From the NCBI GenBank assembly GCA_035267045.1, contig DATFMH010000124.1, positions 1 to 59,915 of the forward strand: a DNA stretch of 59,915 nucleotides, in the 5' to 3' direction. How positions within the stretch are numbered: position 1 is the stretch's first letter; every line of letters begins with the position of its first letter. Shown here piece after piece: positions 8,685 to 17,007 of the stretch. This DNA comes from DATFMH01 sp035267045 (GTDB taxonomy: Bacteria; Bacteroidota; Rhodothermia; Balneolales; DATFMH01). The position numbers were made by a program, and so were the translations under genes. The notes under the pieces were generated by a model. That model did not search any database. It had not been told where the DNA came from and saw only the letters and a program-made list of their open reading frames with translations.

Positions 8685-9448
8685 GAAGATTTTTAATTGC
8701 CGGTAACTGGAAAATGAATGCCGGCCCATCCGAAGCAAGACATCTAATTAATAGTCTTAAGCTTGAATTATCAAACCATAAACCCAAAGTAGAGGTATTG
8801 GTTTGTCCACCGATCATTTCACTTGTAGCTGTTAAGGAAGAGCTGGATCAGTTCATTGGTATTGAATTGGGATCCCAGAATGTTCATTATGAAAATAACG
8901 GAGCCTATACCGGGGAAGTCAGCACCGAAATGTTAAAAGATACGGGATGTCGTTATTCCATCGTGGGACATTCGGAACGTCGCAGTTATTTTAGTGAAAC
9001 GGACGAGATCGTCAATAAAAAAGCATTGAAATGCCTTAATGATGGATTAAAGCCTATTATTTGTGTTGGCGAAACGCTGGAACAACGAAAAGCGGATCAA
9101 CATAAAGACGTAGTCCGTAACCAGGTGACAAAAGCATTAGCCGGTATTGATAAGGACATCGCCCAAAAAGTAGTGATCGCTTATGAACCTATATGGGCTA
9201 TTGGAACGGGTGAAACAGCAACACCTCAACAGGCTCAGGAAATGCATCAATTCATACGTTCAGTTGTTAGTGACGTATTTGATGAAGGAATAGCCAACGG
9301 TTTGCAAATTTTATATGGCGGAAGTATGAAACCACATAATGCTGAAGAGTTACTGCAACAAAATGACGTCGATGGTGGATTAATCGGTGGAGCCAGCCTG
9401 AAAGCTAAAAGTTTTGCCTCTATCATTGAAACTGCGGAATCACTTTAA
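8681..9448 (+). CDS. tpiA: Triosephosphate isomerase
   Basis: Interconverts dihydroxyacetone phosphate and glyceraldehyde 3-phosphate in glycolysis and gluconeogenesis. 255 residues, complete TIM barrel. Catalytic residues are all present: Lys11 in GNWKMN, His97 in IVGHSERR, Glu169 in AYEPIWAIGTG, and the phosphate-binding YGGS near the C-terminus. The start overlaps the preceding stop by 4 bases; purD follows two bases after its stop. No Shine-Dalgarno sequence, consistent with translational coupling. Confidence 0.97.
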   Translation: MRRFLIAGNWKMNAGPSEARHLINSLKLELSNHKPKVEVLVCPPIISLVAVKEELDQFIGIELGSQNVHYENNGAYTGEVSTEMLKDTGCRYSIVGHSERRSYFSETDEIVNKKALKCLNDGLKPIICVGETLEQRKADQHKDVVRNQVTKALAGIDKDIAQKVVIAYEPIWAIGTGETATPQQAQEMHQFIRSVVSDVFDEGIANGLQILYGGSMKPHNAEELLQQNDVDGGLIGGASLKAKSFASIIETAESL

Positions 9449-9450
9449 AA

Positions 9451-10746
9451 ATGGCTGATAAAAAGAACATCTTGCTGATTGGAAAGGGGGGAAGAGAACA
9501 TGCCCTGGCCTGGAAAATTCATAAATCGCCATTAGTCAGGAATCTTTATATCGCCCCTGGTAACCCGGGAACAGCGCTGTGCGGGATGAACGTAGACCTT
9601 GCGATGGATGATTTTGCGGCGATCGAATCATTCATCAATAAATATAATATAGATCTCACTGTCGTTGGTCCCGAACAACCCCTGGTCGATGGAATTGTCG
9701 ATTTCCTGGAAGCGAAGAATCATGTCGTTTTTGGCCCTTCGAAAGTGGCGGCCCAATTAGAGGGAAGTAAGAGTTTCGCTAAGAATGTTATGCAGAAGTA
9801 TGACATTCCAACTGCATTATTTGAAACATTCGGTAATGATGAATGGGATAAAATTGAACAGTATATAAAAGAACAAAATAAATATCCCATAGTTCTCAAG
9901 GCTGATGGCCTGGCAGGCGGTAAAGGTGTTTTTATCTGTCAGAATGAAGAAGAAGTGGTCAGCCGCCTTAAAACAATGAAAGAGGACTCCACCTTACGTT
10001 CTGCATCTAACACGATCGTTGTTGAAGAATTTATGGAAGGTGAGGAGGTATCGGTCTTCGCCGTATCTGATGGTGCACATGTACGTATTCTTTCGCATGC
10101 ACAGGATCATAAAAGGATAGGGGAAGGAGATACGGGATTAAACACCGGTGGTATGGGAGCTTACAGTCCCGCTCCCGTACTCGATGAAGATGGGCTAAAG
10201 GTTGTATACGACACTATAGTCCGACCAACTATCGAGGGCATGGCAAAAGAAGGCATGCCTTACAAAGGTGTGCTATATTGCGGTTTGATGATGACCGATG
10301 AAGGTCCGAAAGTGGTTGAGTATAACTGCCGGTTCGGAGATCCTGAGTGCCAGGTTTTGATGCCCCGGTTAAAGACGGATCTCGTTCAACTGATGCTTCT
10401 TACCGTTTCAGGAGAATTAGAACAGATAGAAATTGAACAATCAGTTGATTACCAATGCTGTGTGGTATTGGTTTCCGGGGGTTACCCTGGATCGTATGAT
10501 AAAGGAAAAGTAATTAAAGGTGTTGAATTGGTATCGGATGATACACTTATTTTTCATAGTGGGACCGGTATGAATGGTGAAGATCTTGTCACTGCCGGTG
10601 GCCGGGTTTTGGGTATCGTAGGTTCCGGTGATACGCTCGCCGTCGCTATAGAAAAAACGTATGATGAAATTGATAAGATTTCATTTGATAAAATGTATTA
10701 CCGTCATGATATCGGATCCAAGGGATTGAAGCATCTTAAACCATAA
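9451..10746 (+). CDS. purD: Phosphoribosylamine--glycine ligase (GAR synthetase)
   Basis: ATP-grasp enzyme of de novo purine synthesis, joining glycine to phosphoribosylamine. 431 residues. Visible motifs: GKGGREHALAWK (N-terminal Rossmann-like domain), GPEQPLVDGIVD, KADGLAGGKGV (ATP grasp loop near 150), NTGGMGAYSPAP (near 231) and EYNCRFGDPE with the Mg-binding acidic residues. Starts two bases after tpiA. The grouping of a glycolytic and a purine gene is not a known functional pairing and probably reflects a shared housekeeping transcript. Confidence 0.97.
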   Translation: MADKKNILLIGKGGREHALAWKIHKSPLVRNLYIAPGNPGTALCGMNVDLAMDDFAAIESFINKYNIDLTVVGPEQPLVDGIVDFLEAKNHVVFGPSKVAAQLEGSKSFAKNVMQKYDIPTALFETFGNDEWDKIEQYIKEQNKYPIVLKADGLAGGKGVFICQNEEEVVSRLKTMKEDSTLRSASNTIVVEEFMEGEEVSVFAVSDGAHVRILSHAQDHKRIGEGDTGLNTGGMGAYSPAPVLDEDGLKVVYDTIVRPTIEGMAKEGMPYKGVLYCGLMMTDEGPKVVEYNCRFGDPECQVLMPRLKTDLVQLMLLTVSGELEQIEIEQSVDYQCCVVLVSGGYPGSYDKGKVIKGVELVSDDTLIFHSGTGMNGEDLVTAGGRVLGIVGSGDTLAVAIEKTYDEIDKISFDKMYYRHDIGSKGLKHLKP

Positions 10747-10755
10747 TAAAATGAT

Positions 10756-11607
10756 GTGAAGCGTTTATTTTTACTATCTGTTTGGATGATCTTCCTGGTT
10801 CAGAGCTCGTTCGCTCAATCGAGCGATACATTACACCTGCGGACTATCATTAAAGGTCTGGATCAAGCATCATCTCTATATATAACACCAATGGGCAGGG
10901 TGTATATAACAGAAAAAGGTAAAAACAGACTTCTGATAACAAATACAGAGGGTCAGAGGATAGATTCACTCGGTAACCTTGGAAATGGCGATTTTCAGTT
11001 TGATACACCCACCGATGTCGATGCAACCAACGGTTTGAAAATTTATGTGGCTGATTATCATAATCACCGTATACAAATATTTGACAGGAGGAATCAGTAT
11101 TTATCGACAATAAGAAACAGCGGCCAATTTGGATCCGGTGATTTGTACGCGCCGGCAAAGTTGTGTGTCAATAATAGGGGAGAGATGTTTTTCTTTGATG
11201 ATAACAGCCGCTATATCGTAAAATACAATAGCAGGGGACAATATGACCAGGTTTTTACTTCACTGGGTAATGATATTGATACTTCTCCCTCGAATATGAT
11301 TGCCGATGAAGATCGTATTTATATTTCAGAGCCTGAGGAAGGGGTTATTGATATTATTAGCAATACGGGTCAATATTTAGGTTTTATAGGGGGAGTCAAA
11401 AAAGTAGGCGCGATTGCAATAGATGGTCACTTATTATGGGCTTGTTTACCTGGAAAAATAAAAGTTTTTGAAAAACGTGGTTCTTTGATTAAAAAATTTA
11501 CTATATTAGAAAAAATAAAACCTAAAGGTTTAAGTATTCATCAAGATCGCATTTTTCTTTTAACTGCCGATCGTCTTTATAAAATAAGAGAACCGAAATT
11601 ACGGTAA
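10756..11607 (+). CDS. Exported NHL/6-bladed beta-propeller-like protein
   Basis: 283 residues with GTG start and signal peptide (to about residue 20, SSFAQ). Repeated units with the NHL outline are visible: DVDATNGLKIYVADYHNHRI near 90-110, YAPAKLCVNNRGEMFFFDDN near 130-150, and a later NMIADEDRIYISEPEEG. The GDFQF and G.GDLYAP spacers before blades are typical of 6-bladed propellers in Bacteroidota. Such proteins usually act as binding scaffolds in the periplasm or outside the cell; no catalytic residues can be assigned. It starts 9 bases after purD and may be read from the same transcript. Specific role unknown. Confidence 0.65.
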   Translation: MKRLFLLSVWMIFLVQSSFAQSSDTLHLRTIIKGLDQASSLYITPMGRVYITEKGKNRLLITNTEGQRIDSLGNLGNGDFQFDTPTDVDATNGLKIYVADYHNHRIQIFDRRNQYLSTIRNSGQFGSGDLYAPAKLCVNNRGEMFFFDDNSRYIVKYNSRGQYDQVFTSLGNDIDTSPSNMIADEDRIYISEPEEGVIDIISNTGQYLGFIGGVKKVGAIAIDGHLLWACLPGKIKVFEKRGSLIKKFTILEKIKPKGLSIHQDRIFLLTADRLYKIREPKLR

Positions 11608-11809
11608 TATTTTCTAAGAGATTAATCAAGAGAGGGAAATTTCCCATCAGTCATAACAGTATGTAATAAGACGAGTAATAGTGCGTTCTATATTTGAAGA
11701 TAATAACCTAAGAAAGTTTGAAACATTATTATTTTAATTAAGTATAAGACTATAAAGAGTTTTTATAGAACAAATGAGAGACGAGTAATAAGATCTTAAA
11801 TAAAAAAAT

Positions 11810-11921
11810 CCGGTACATACCAGTATTTTCGACACAACCTTTTATATGCTATGAGCTAGATAGCATGCCTACCTTAATTCAGTAGAACCTCACTTCGATT
11901 TCTGGTAGTACCGGTTTTTTT
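11810..11921 (+). ncRNA. Candidate structured small RNA (6S-like architecture) ending in a terminator
   Basis: The closing stem pairs CCGGTACATACCAG (11810-11823) with CTGGTAGTACCGG (11902-11914), 13 bp with one bulge, followed by seven T (11915-11921) and flanked on the 5' side by a run of A. Inside is a large asymmetric open region, then a perfect 7-bp hairpin ATGCTAT/ATAGCAT (11846-11852 and 11860-11866), and a small CTAC/GTAG hairpin (11869-11872 and 11882-11885) on the 3' side of the bubble. A long rod with a central bubble and small 3'-side hairpin is the general layout of 6S RNA. This is inference from structure only; sequence identity with a known family was not tested. A long-loop terminator or attenuator is the alternative. 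Confidence 0.4.
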
Positions 11922-12170
11922 ATACCTCACAAAGTAATAAATGCAGATATATATGCCAACTTTTTTATATATCCTGTTTTTTTTAATACATAATTAATTT
12001 ATTTATAGCTTTAAATAAGTATTAAATATTTGTGTGCTTATCTATATAGCGTTTATATATTTTTAATTGTACTTATGGATAAGAGAAGTGGTCATATGTG
12101 AGGATTTTAAAATTCCGATAACGCAGATATTGGGCAAAAAAACTGTTTTACAAAGACTTATAAGAGTGGA

Positions 12171-12197
12171 GGGAAATCCGTTTCAAACGAATTTCCC
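12171..12197. repeat. Imperfect 13-bp inverted repeat at the 3' end of the amidase gene
   Basis: GGGAAATCCGTTT (12171-12183) pairs with AAACGAATTTCCC (12185-12197) with one mismatch. It lies just past the stop of the leftward amidase gene. There is no T-tract on the minus strand, so it is a possible transcript-stabilising hairpin or Rho-assisted end rather than a standard intrinsic terminator. Confidence 0.45.
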
Positions 12198-12207
12198 GGG
12201 GGTTTTC

Positions 12208-13884
12208 TCAATTCATAAACATTTTCGGATGCTTTTTATAATAATTAGTTGCATCCTGAAAAGCTTTAGCTACTTCAAGTGCTTTCCCTTCCTTATACAA
12301 ACCTCCAATAAATGAAATACTCGTTGGATGTTTTTTCTTTGTAAATCCATTGGGTACAACAACCGCAGGATGACCGGTAAGGTTGGTCAATAAAAGATTA
12401 TTACCCCCAAATGTCGGTGACACATAGACATCAATTTTTTTCATGACAGAATCCATTTTATTGATCAATAAGGTTCGCGCCCGGTTGGCCTGTATATACT
12501 CAACTGCAGGAATGAAATTAGCTTCCCTAAATAAATTGGGCCATGCGTTTTTGCCCTGGCGCACCAGTAATGAATCGCGGTTGGAGAGTGATAAATTTTG
12601 AAAAGCCGCTGCACTTTCAGCATCAAGTATAATTGAAAGGGGGCGAACAGGGAAGTCGGGTAACGTAATCGGGATCAGGTTGGCACCCAGGCTTTTTAAT
12701 GTTGCCAGTGTTTGTTCATCATGAATATAGTTGGGATCGTCTTTCTTATTGAAGAGATCGCTTAAATATCCTATCCGAATGTTGCTTAATTTTTCATGAA
12801 CATTAAAATTAAACGGTAAATCAACAACACTTCGGTCTTTTCCGTCAGGTCCGTGAATGGCATTAAAGACAATGGCACAATCCTGTACATCACGGCAAAT
12901 AGGTCCAACCTTATCCATACTCCAGCTTAATGCCATAACACCGTATTTACTTACCCGGCCAAATGTTGGCCTGAGCCCGGTATCCCCGCATCGTGTTGAT
13001 GGAGCAAGAATAGACCCCCAGGTTTCCGTTCCTAATGAAAAAGCAACCAACCCGGCTGAAGTAGCAGATGCAGGTCCGGCAGATGATCCGGATGAACCCT
13101 GTTTCAAATCCCAGGGATTACGTGTTTTACCTCCATACCAAACATCTCCCATTGCAAGAGCACCGGAGGTCAATTTCGCTATAAGTACAGCCCCTTTGTC
13201 CTGAAGTCGTTTAACTACAGTAGCAGTGGTATTTATTCTCTGATTTTTATATGGTCCGGCACCCCACGTCGTTTTGTATCCCTTAACAGCCATCAGGTCT
13301 TTCACACCAAAAGGAATACCCATTAACGGTCCTTTATAATGACCGGCAGCTATTTCCTGATCTGCCTTTTTAGCTTCCTTAAGAGCGAGATCTTTGGTGA
13401 TGGTAATCACACAATGCAAGGTATCGCCATATTTCTCTAATCTGTTTAGATATAGTTTGGTTAACCCGGTGGATGTTATCTTCCTGTTTCTTAATAGGTA
13501 AGCCAACTGACTGATAGAATAAAAAGCCAGTTTACTTGTATCCTTAGGTACCGTAACATGTTCCGGCTCAGCCCAATGCAGTGTGTATTGTTTGTGATTA
13601 AATTGCTTGCCGGCAGGTATGGGATTATAAACAAGAGCAGGCGGTACACTGTCATTCAAATGTAATGATTGAAGCTTTTTAAAAGCTTTTAAATTGTCTT
13701 TAAGGTTGCCAACCATAGAATCTCTTTCGGACCGGGTAAAATTCAATCCGAATAATTTCTGGGCGGCAGTAATATTCTGTGTATTAACAGGTTCGTTATT
13801 TTTTCGCGAACAGGCTATAATACTGATTAAAAGGCAAGAACTAATAGCAATAATAACGTGACGGGGTTTCCGTAATTTAAGCAT
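12208..13884 (-). CDS. Amidase-signature family lipoprotein
   Basis: Amidase signature (AS) hydrolase of 558 residues, attached to the envelope: the N-terminal signal peptide ends in a lipobox with lipidated Cys25 (SIIACS). The Ser-cisSer-Lys triad is intact: Lys195 in PFGVKD, the glycine/serine loop QGSSGSSAG with cis-Ser268, and nucleophile Ser291 in GTETWGSILAPS. The usual arginine after GSI is replaced by Leu. Residues 30-115 form an extra N-terminal part before the amidase domain. Unlike GatA, the cytosolic relative, this enzyme acts outside the cytoplasm; the substrate amide cannot be predicted. The glutamine amidotransferase gene lies upstream on the same strand with a 140-base gap. 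Confidence 0.88.
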   Translation of the reverse strand: MLKLRKPRHVIIAISSCLLISIIACSRKNNEPVNTQNITAAQKLFGLNFTRSERDSMVGNLKDNLKAFKKLQSLHLNDSVPPALVYNPIPAGKQFNHKQYTLHWAEPEHVTVPKDTSKLAFYSISQLAYLLRNRKITSTGLTKLYLNRLEKYGDTLHCVITITKDLALKEAKKADQEIAAGHYKGPLMGIPFGVKDLMAVKGYKTTWGAGPYKNQRINTTATVVKRLQDKGAVLIAKLTSGALAMGDVWYGGKTRNPWDLKQGSSGSSAGPASATSAGLVAFSLGTETWGSILAPSTRCGDTGLRPTFGRVSKYGVMALSWSMDKVGPICRDVQDCAIVFNAIHGPDGKDRSVVDLPFNFNVHEKLSNIRIGYLSDLFNKKDDPNYIHDEQTLATLKSLGANLIPITLPDFPVRPLSIILDAESAAAFQNLSLSNRDSLLVRQGKNAWPNLFREANFIPAVEYIQANRARTLLINKMDSVMKKIDVYVSPTFGGNNLLLTNLTGHPAVVVPNGFTKKKHPTSISFIGGLYKEGKALEVAKAFQDATNYYKKHPKMFMN

Positions 13885-14024
13885 AGGGCCTCAACATTTA
13901 TAATATGTTATCTGTGAATCATTTAACTATAAATAATAATGAGAACGGGGAAAAAAAGATAAAAATGGTAAAACATTTATAAACCCGGATAGAATTTGAC
14001 AGAAAAAGTTGAAAAAGGAACTAA

Positions 14025-14726
14025 TTATACCTCAGCCTTATTGAATTTTTTTAACAGGTTCTTCATGAGCATGTGGCTTCGTGCAAAATTATCCAAATTG
14101 TTTAGCATATCATCGGGATGCTGTATATGGGGTTCATCTGTAATTTCATCACCGGAAGTGTTTATTAATTGTTCAACTATAGTTGGGGTAAATTCAAGAT
14201 GAAATTGCAGAGCCAATATATTCTCACCATAACTGAAAGCCTGATTTTGACACACATCACTTTTGATAAGATGTACAGCTTTATCTGGCAGGTCGAATGT
14301 ATCACCATGCCATTGAAATACTCTTTCCGATTCAGAGAAATCTGTTAATAAACCAGATTTCTTACCTGCTTGTGTTAGTGAGACCCGATGCCACCCGATT
14401 TCTTTGAAACGATTTTTAAAAACTCTGCCGCCTAAAACGTCAGCTATCAATTGCGAACCAAGACAGATTCCCAATACCTTTTTATTACTTCGTATACATT
14501 TTTCAATAAACCTTTTCTCCTCCGCTAACCATGGGTACCGTGATTCATCATAGGCACCCATGGGTCCACCAAGAATTATCAGCCAATCAAAGTCAGTAGT
14601 ATCCGGCAATGATTCGCTGTTAAACATTCTAGTGGCCTGAAGATCATATCCATGTTGGTTGATCCAGGTCTTAATGCTGCCAGCGTCTTCGTGAAAGACG
14701 TGTTGAATATAATGTATGCGTATCAT
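14025..14726 (-). CDS. Class I glutamine amidotransferase (GMP synthase-like)
   Basis: Stand-alone GATase1 domain, 233 residues, cytosolic. Catalytic triad visible: Cys88 in GICLGSQL, His176 and Glu178 in FHLEFT; the oxyanion GGPMGAYDE segment is at 53-61. This subgroup resembles the GMP-synthase glutaminase domain without the synthetase part, and includes enzymes that hydrolyse gamma-glutamyl bonds or degrade glutamyl compounds. No synthetase partner is adjacent, so the substrate is open. No Shine-Dalgarno sequence. Confidence 0.85.
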   Translation of the reverse strand: MIRIHYIQHVFHEDAGSIKTWINQHGYDLQATRMFNSESLPDTTDFDWLIILGGPMGAYDESRYPWLAEEKRFIEKCIRSNKKVLGICLGSQLIADVLGGRVFKNRFKEIGWHRVSLTQAGKKSGLLTDFSESERVFQWHGDTFDLPDKAVHLIKSDVCQNQAFSYGENILALQFHLEFTPTIVEQLINTSGDEITDEPHIQHPDDMLNNLDNFARSHMLMKNLLKKFNKAEV

Positions 14727-14794
14727 TTTTCGGTTCTTATATCATCATATAAACTGCTACAGACATGCTAAAATATTAAAAATAGATAAAAAAA

Positions 14795-14819
14795 GGCCAC
14801 TATATTTCATACAGTGGCC
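14795..14819 (-). terminator. Intrinsic terminator after the 445-residue lipoprotein gene
   Basis: GGCCACT (14795-14801) pairs with AGTGGCC (14813-14819), loop of 11 bases; read on the minus strand the stem is followed by a run of T (the A-run at about 14788-14794). It sits about 25 bases beyond the stop codon. Confidence 0.8.
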
Positions 14820-14844
14820 CGTGTACCCATATATAGTTATTTAT

Positions 14845-16182
14845 TTAATAAATATTGTTGACGATCATCAGTTTTGTAGCTGCCTGTAATGTACTACTGT
14901 TTGAGATACCGGATTTATTTTTCATCAGTTTGTCAATGGCATCAAAATAAGCTGCATATGTCTGAACAATCATCTGTGGTGATGTTTGATTGCGAAGTGA
15001 TGTTTTAAGCTGTGCTTTTAGGCCATTTTGTGAATTAATGCTATCATCAACGTCAGCGATACCTGTTGCATTTTGAGTTAGCACTTCTTCCATAATTTTA
15101 ATAACACTATCGTGATAGGAAGTGATAGACGCCTTAAGGCTGTCTTCTGAAGTAGCTTTTGTCAATTGTGTTTGAAAATGATTAACGGCACTCAATGCCG
15201 AATCCACCGTTGCTGTTTTCACCCCAAGGTTATTTAACGCCGTTTTATCAACCAGGCCTATGGCCGATGAAAGCACACCGGTGCCATTTTGTTCTAATGT
15301 GAACTGAATACCCTGTTTAATGTTACTGGTATTATTGATGAGGGCGGTATTTGCCGTTTCATTACCTTCAATCATTTGTGTCAATGAAATGCCATTATTG
15401 ACATAAGCACTGAAAACCCCCTGATAATAAGCATTATAAGCACCAATTATTGCATTCGTATCTGTTCCTGCGTTATATAATGCCCGTTGAAGTTGTGCCG
15501 TAACAACCGCTTTACTCTGAGCAATGTTTTTGAGTTGCTTATCGGAAGCACCGATTATTGAACTTTTAAAAGCAAGTTTATGAGCTGAGGTCCATTGGAT
15601 AATGCCATGAGCAAGAATTTCAGCAGAAGTGGAATCTCCATAGATCTTACGTGAGGTACGTATATTCATGAGTGATTGAACATCAGAATAATGAACCGTA
15701 TCCACAGAGCCGTTCAATTGAGCTTCTGCATCCAGGTAGGTATTCGTTTTAGCCGTTGTTTCGCGGGTGACCGGAGGGCTGGTGATAATAATTCCATGAT
15801 GAATAGCGTCACTAATCACTGATTTAAATGTTGTACCATTTTGCTTAACAGTAATAATGGTGTTTCGAATTCCCGACCGGTTTGTGGTTATCTGAAATGA
15901 CCCATTAGATTTTGTCTGAACACTTTGGTTTGAAATATCTTCAAGTGACCCATCATTTCTTAATAGGTTCAAACGAACTGTCGCTCCACCCAAATTGGTT
16001 GATGATGAACTTTGAGATCCGGATTGTGACGGCAAAGGCTCACCAATTCTTCCATTTACAGTCGAAACATTAGCGTTAGTGGAATTGGTCAGATTACTGT
16101 TGCAAGAAACCAACACAGGCAGCAATATGAAAAGAGCTGCCTGTTTAAGAATAAAATATTTTGAAAATTTGTAATTGAACAT
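14845..16182 (-). CDS. Unrecognised Ser/Thr/Asn-rich lipoprotein
   Basis: 445 residues, not assigned to a family. Signal peptide with lipobox LVSC (lipidated Cys at about 27). Residues 28-60 are a Ser/Asn/Gln-rich linker. About 65-130 looks like a small regulatory beta-sandwich (GGATVRLNLL, then SNGSFQITTN). The rest is predicted mainly alpha-helical, rich in Asn, Thr, Ser and Ala, with no other cysteine, suggesting an extended surface or periplasmic helical domain. It has a Shine-Dalgarno site (AAGGAG, minus strand, 16192-16197) nine bases before the ATG and its own terminator, so it is a separately regulated gene. Function unknown. Confidence 0.7.
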   Translation of the reverse strand: MFNYKFSKYFILKQAALFILLPVLVSCNSNLTNSTNANVSTVNGRIGEPLPSQSGSQSSSSTNLGGATVRLNLLRNDGSLEDISNQSVQTKSNGSFQITTNRSGIRNTIITVKQNGTTFKSVISDAIHHGIIITSPPVTRETTAKTNTYLDAEAQLNGSVDTVHYSDVQSLMNIRTSRKIYGDSTSAEILAHGIIQWTSAHKLAFKSSIIGASDKQLKNIAQSKAVVTAQLQRALYNAGTDTNAIIGAYNAYYQGVFSAYVNNGISLTQMIEGNETANTALINNTSNIKQGIQFTLEQNGTGVLSSAIGLVDKTALNNLGVKTATVDSALSAVNHFQTQLTKATSEDSLKASITSYHDSVIKIMEEVLTQNATGIADVDDSINSQNGLKAQLKTSLRNQTSPQMIVQTYAAYFDAIDKLMKNKSGISNSSTLQAATKLMIVNNIY

Positions 16183-16322
16183 CTGAAAATACTCCTTACC
16201 ATCTTGACTATTATTCTATGGTATGTTATAGGATCTTCAGTAACTAATGACACAACTAAAACGCAAACGAGTGTCTTGTCGATCCTATTGTAATTTTATT
16301 TGGTGTCGATTGTTATGACAGA

Positions 16323-16802
16323 TCAGAATCTGACACCAAAGCCCATTACAAATTCACTATTTTGCTTCAATATTATTTTGGGCTGTATATATGGCATCAC
16401 ACTTCCGGTTTGAATTCCAATACCACCCAACAGGTTTAAGCCAAGGTCAGTATCTCCACCTGATGGACCTTCAGGATTACTGTAAATGATTCCAAGGCCT
16501 CCTCCGGCCCAGAAACTTACATTTCTAACCTGGTCTGGTATGGAATAATCAAAATCGCCGTTAAAAGTTGCATAAGTTTGATAATCTGAGAATACATATT
16601 CAAAATTGGGATTCAGAAACCATCTGCTACCCAAGGGAGTAGTAAAGCCGCCTCCCAGGAATATATCACCAACATCTGAATACGTACCGACCCGTAATCC
16701 GGGATGAACACCTCTGATCTGTGCAAATGATTTTGACAGAGGAATTATTGACAACACCATCAGGAGTATCAAATACTTGTATATTTTTTTTAAATGATTC
16801 AT
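16323..16802 (-). CDS. Small outer-membrane beta-barrel protein
   Basis: 159 residues. Signal peptide to about residue 28 (KSFAQ). The mature part alternates aromatic/hydrophobic and polar residues in about eight strands (VGDIFLGGGFTTPL, WFLNPNFEYVFSD, VSFWAGGGLGIIYS, LGLNLLGGIGIQ) and ends in VMGFGVRF with a terminal Phe, the usual barrel-assembly signal. This fits the OmpW/OmpX-like outer-membrane barrel type. The gene has an AGAGG Shine-Dalgarno core (minus strand, 16808-16812). It lies 140 bases upstream of the lipoprotein gene on the same strand and might be cotranscribed. Function unknown. Confidence 0.65.
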   Translation of the reverse strand: MNHLKKIYKYLILLMVLSIIPLSKSFAQIRGVHPGLRVGTYSDVGDIFLGGGFTTPLGSRWFLNPNFEYVFSDYQTYATFNGDFDYSIPDQVRNVSFWAGGGLGIIYSNPEGPSGGDTDLGLNLLGGIGIQTGSVMPYIQPKIILKQNSEFVMGFGVRF

Positions 16803-16952
16803 GGAATCCTCTTTTTGATTTAGGATTAATAATTACCGATGGATAGGCACCTGATATTGATGGTAATTACATTAAAAGAAGATTTAAGGAAGAGTAAATG
16901 GATAAATATTTTACGATGATAATGAAGATTGAATGAGAATTGCAAATAAAAA

Positions 16953-16980
16953 GTGGCTGCCGGTATTAACAGGCAGCCAC
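16953..16980 (-). terminator. Intrinsic terminator after the M16 protease gene
   Basis: GTGGCTGCC (16953-16961) pairs exactly with GGCAGCCAC (16972-16980) with a 10-base loop. On the minus strand it is followed by a T-rich tract (complement of AAATAAAAA at 16944-16952). Confidence 0.85.
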
Positions 16981-17007
16981 CAGTAATATATTTAAATAAG
17001 AATAATA

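Larger units (their letters stand above)
11608..12207. other. 600-base gene-free region with candidate RNA gene and a duplicated 12-mer
   Basis: Very AT-rich. It contains two exact copies of AGACGAGTAATA (11669-11680 and 11779-11790), 110 bases apart, the second just upstream of the structured element at 11810-11921, and a hairpin at 12171-12197. An 82-codon plus-strand open frame at 12067-12315 overlaps the 3' end of the leftward amidase gene and is not credible. Confidence 0.55.

Noticed and set aside
12067..12315. 82-codon plus-strand open frame
   Set aside because: It overlaps the 3' end of the well-supported amidase gene on the other strand and has no recognisable features.
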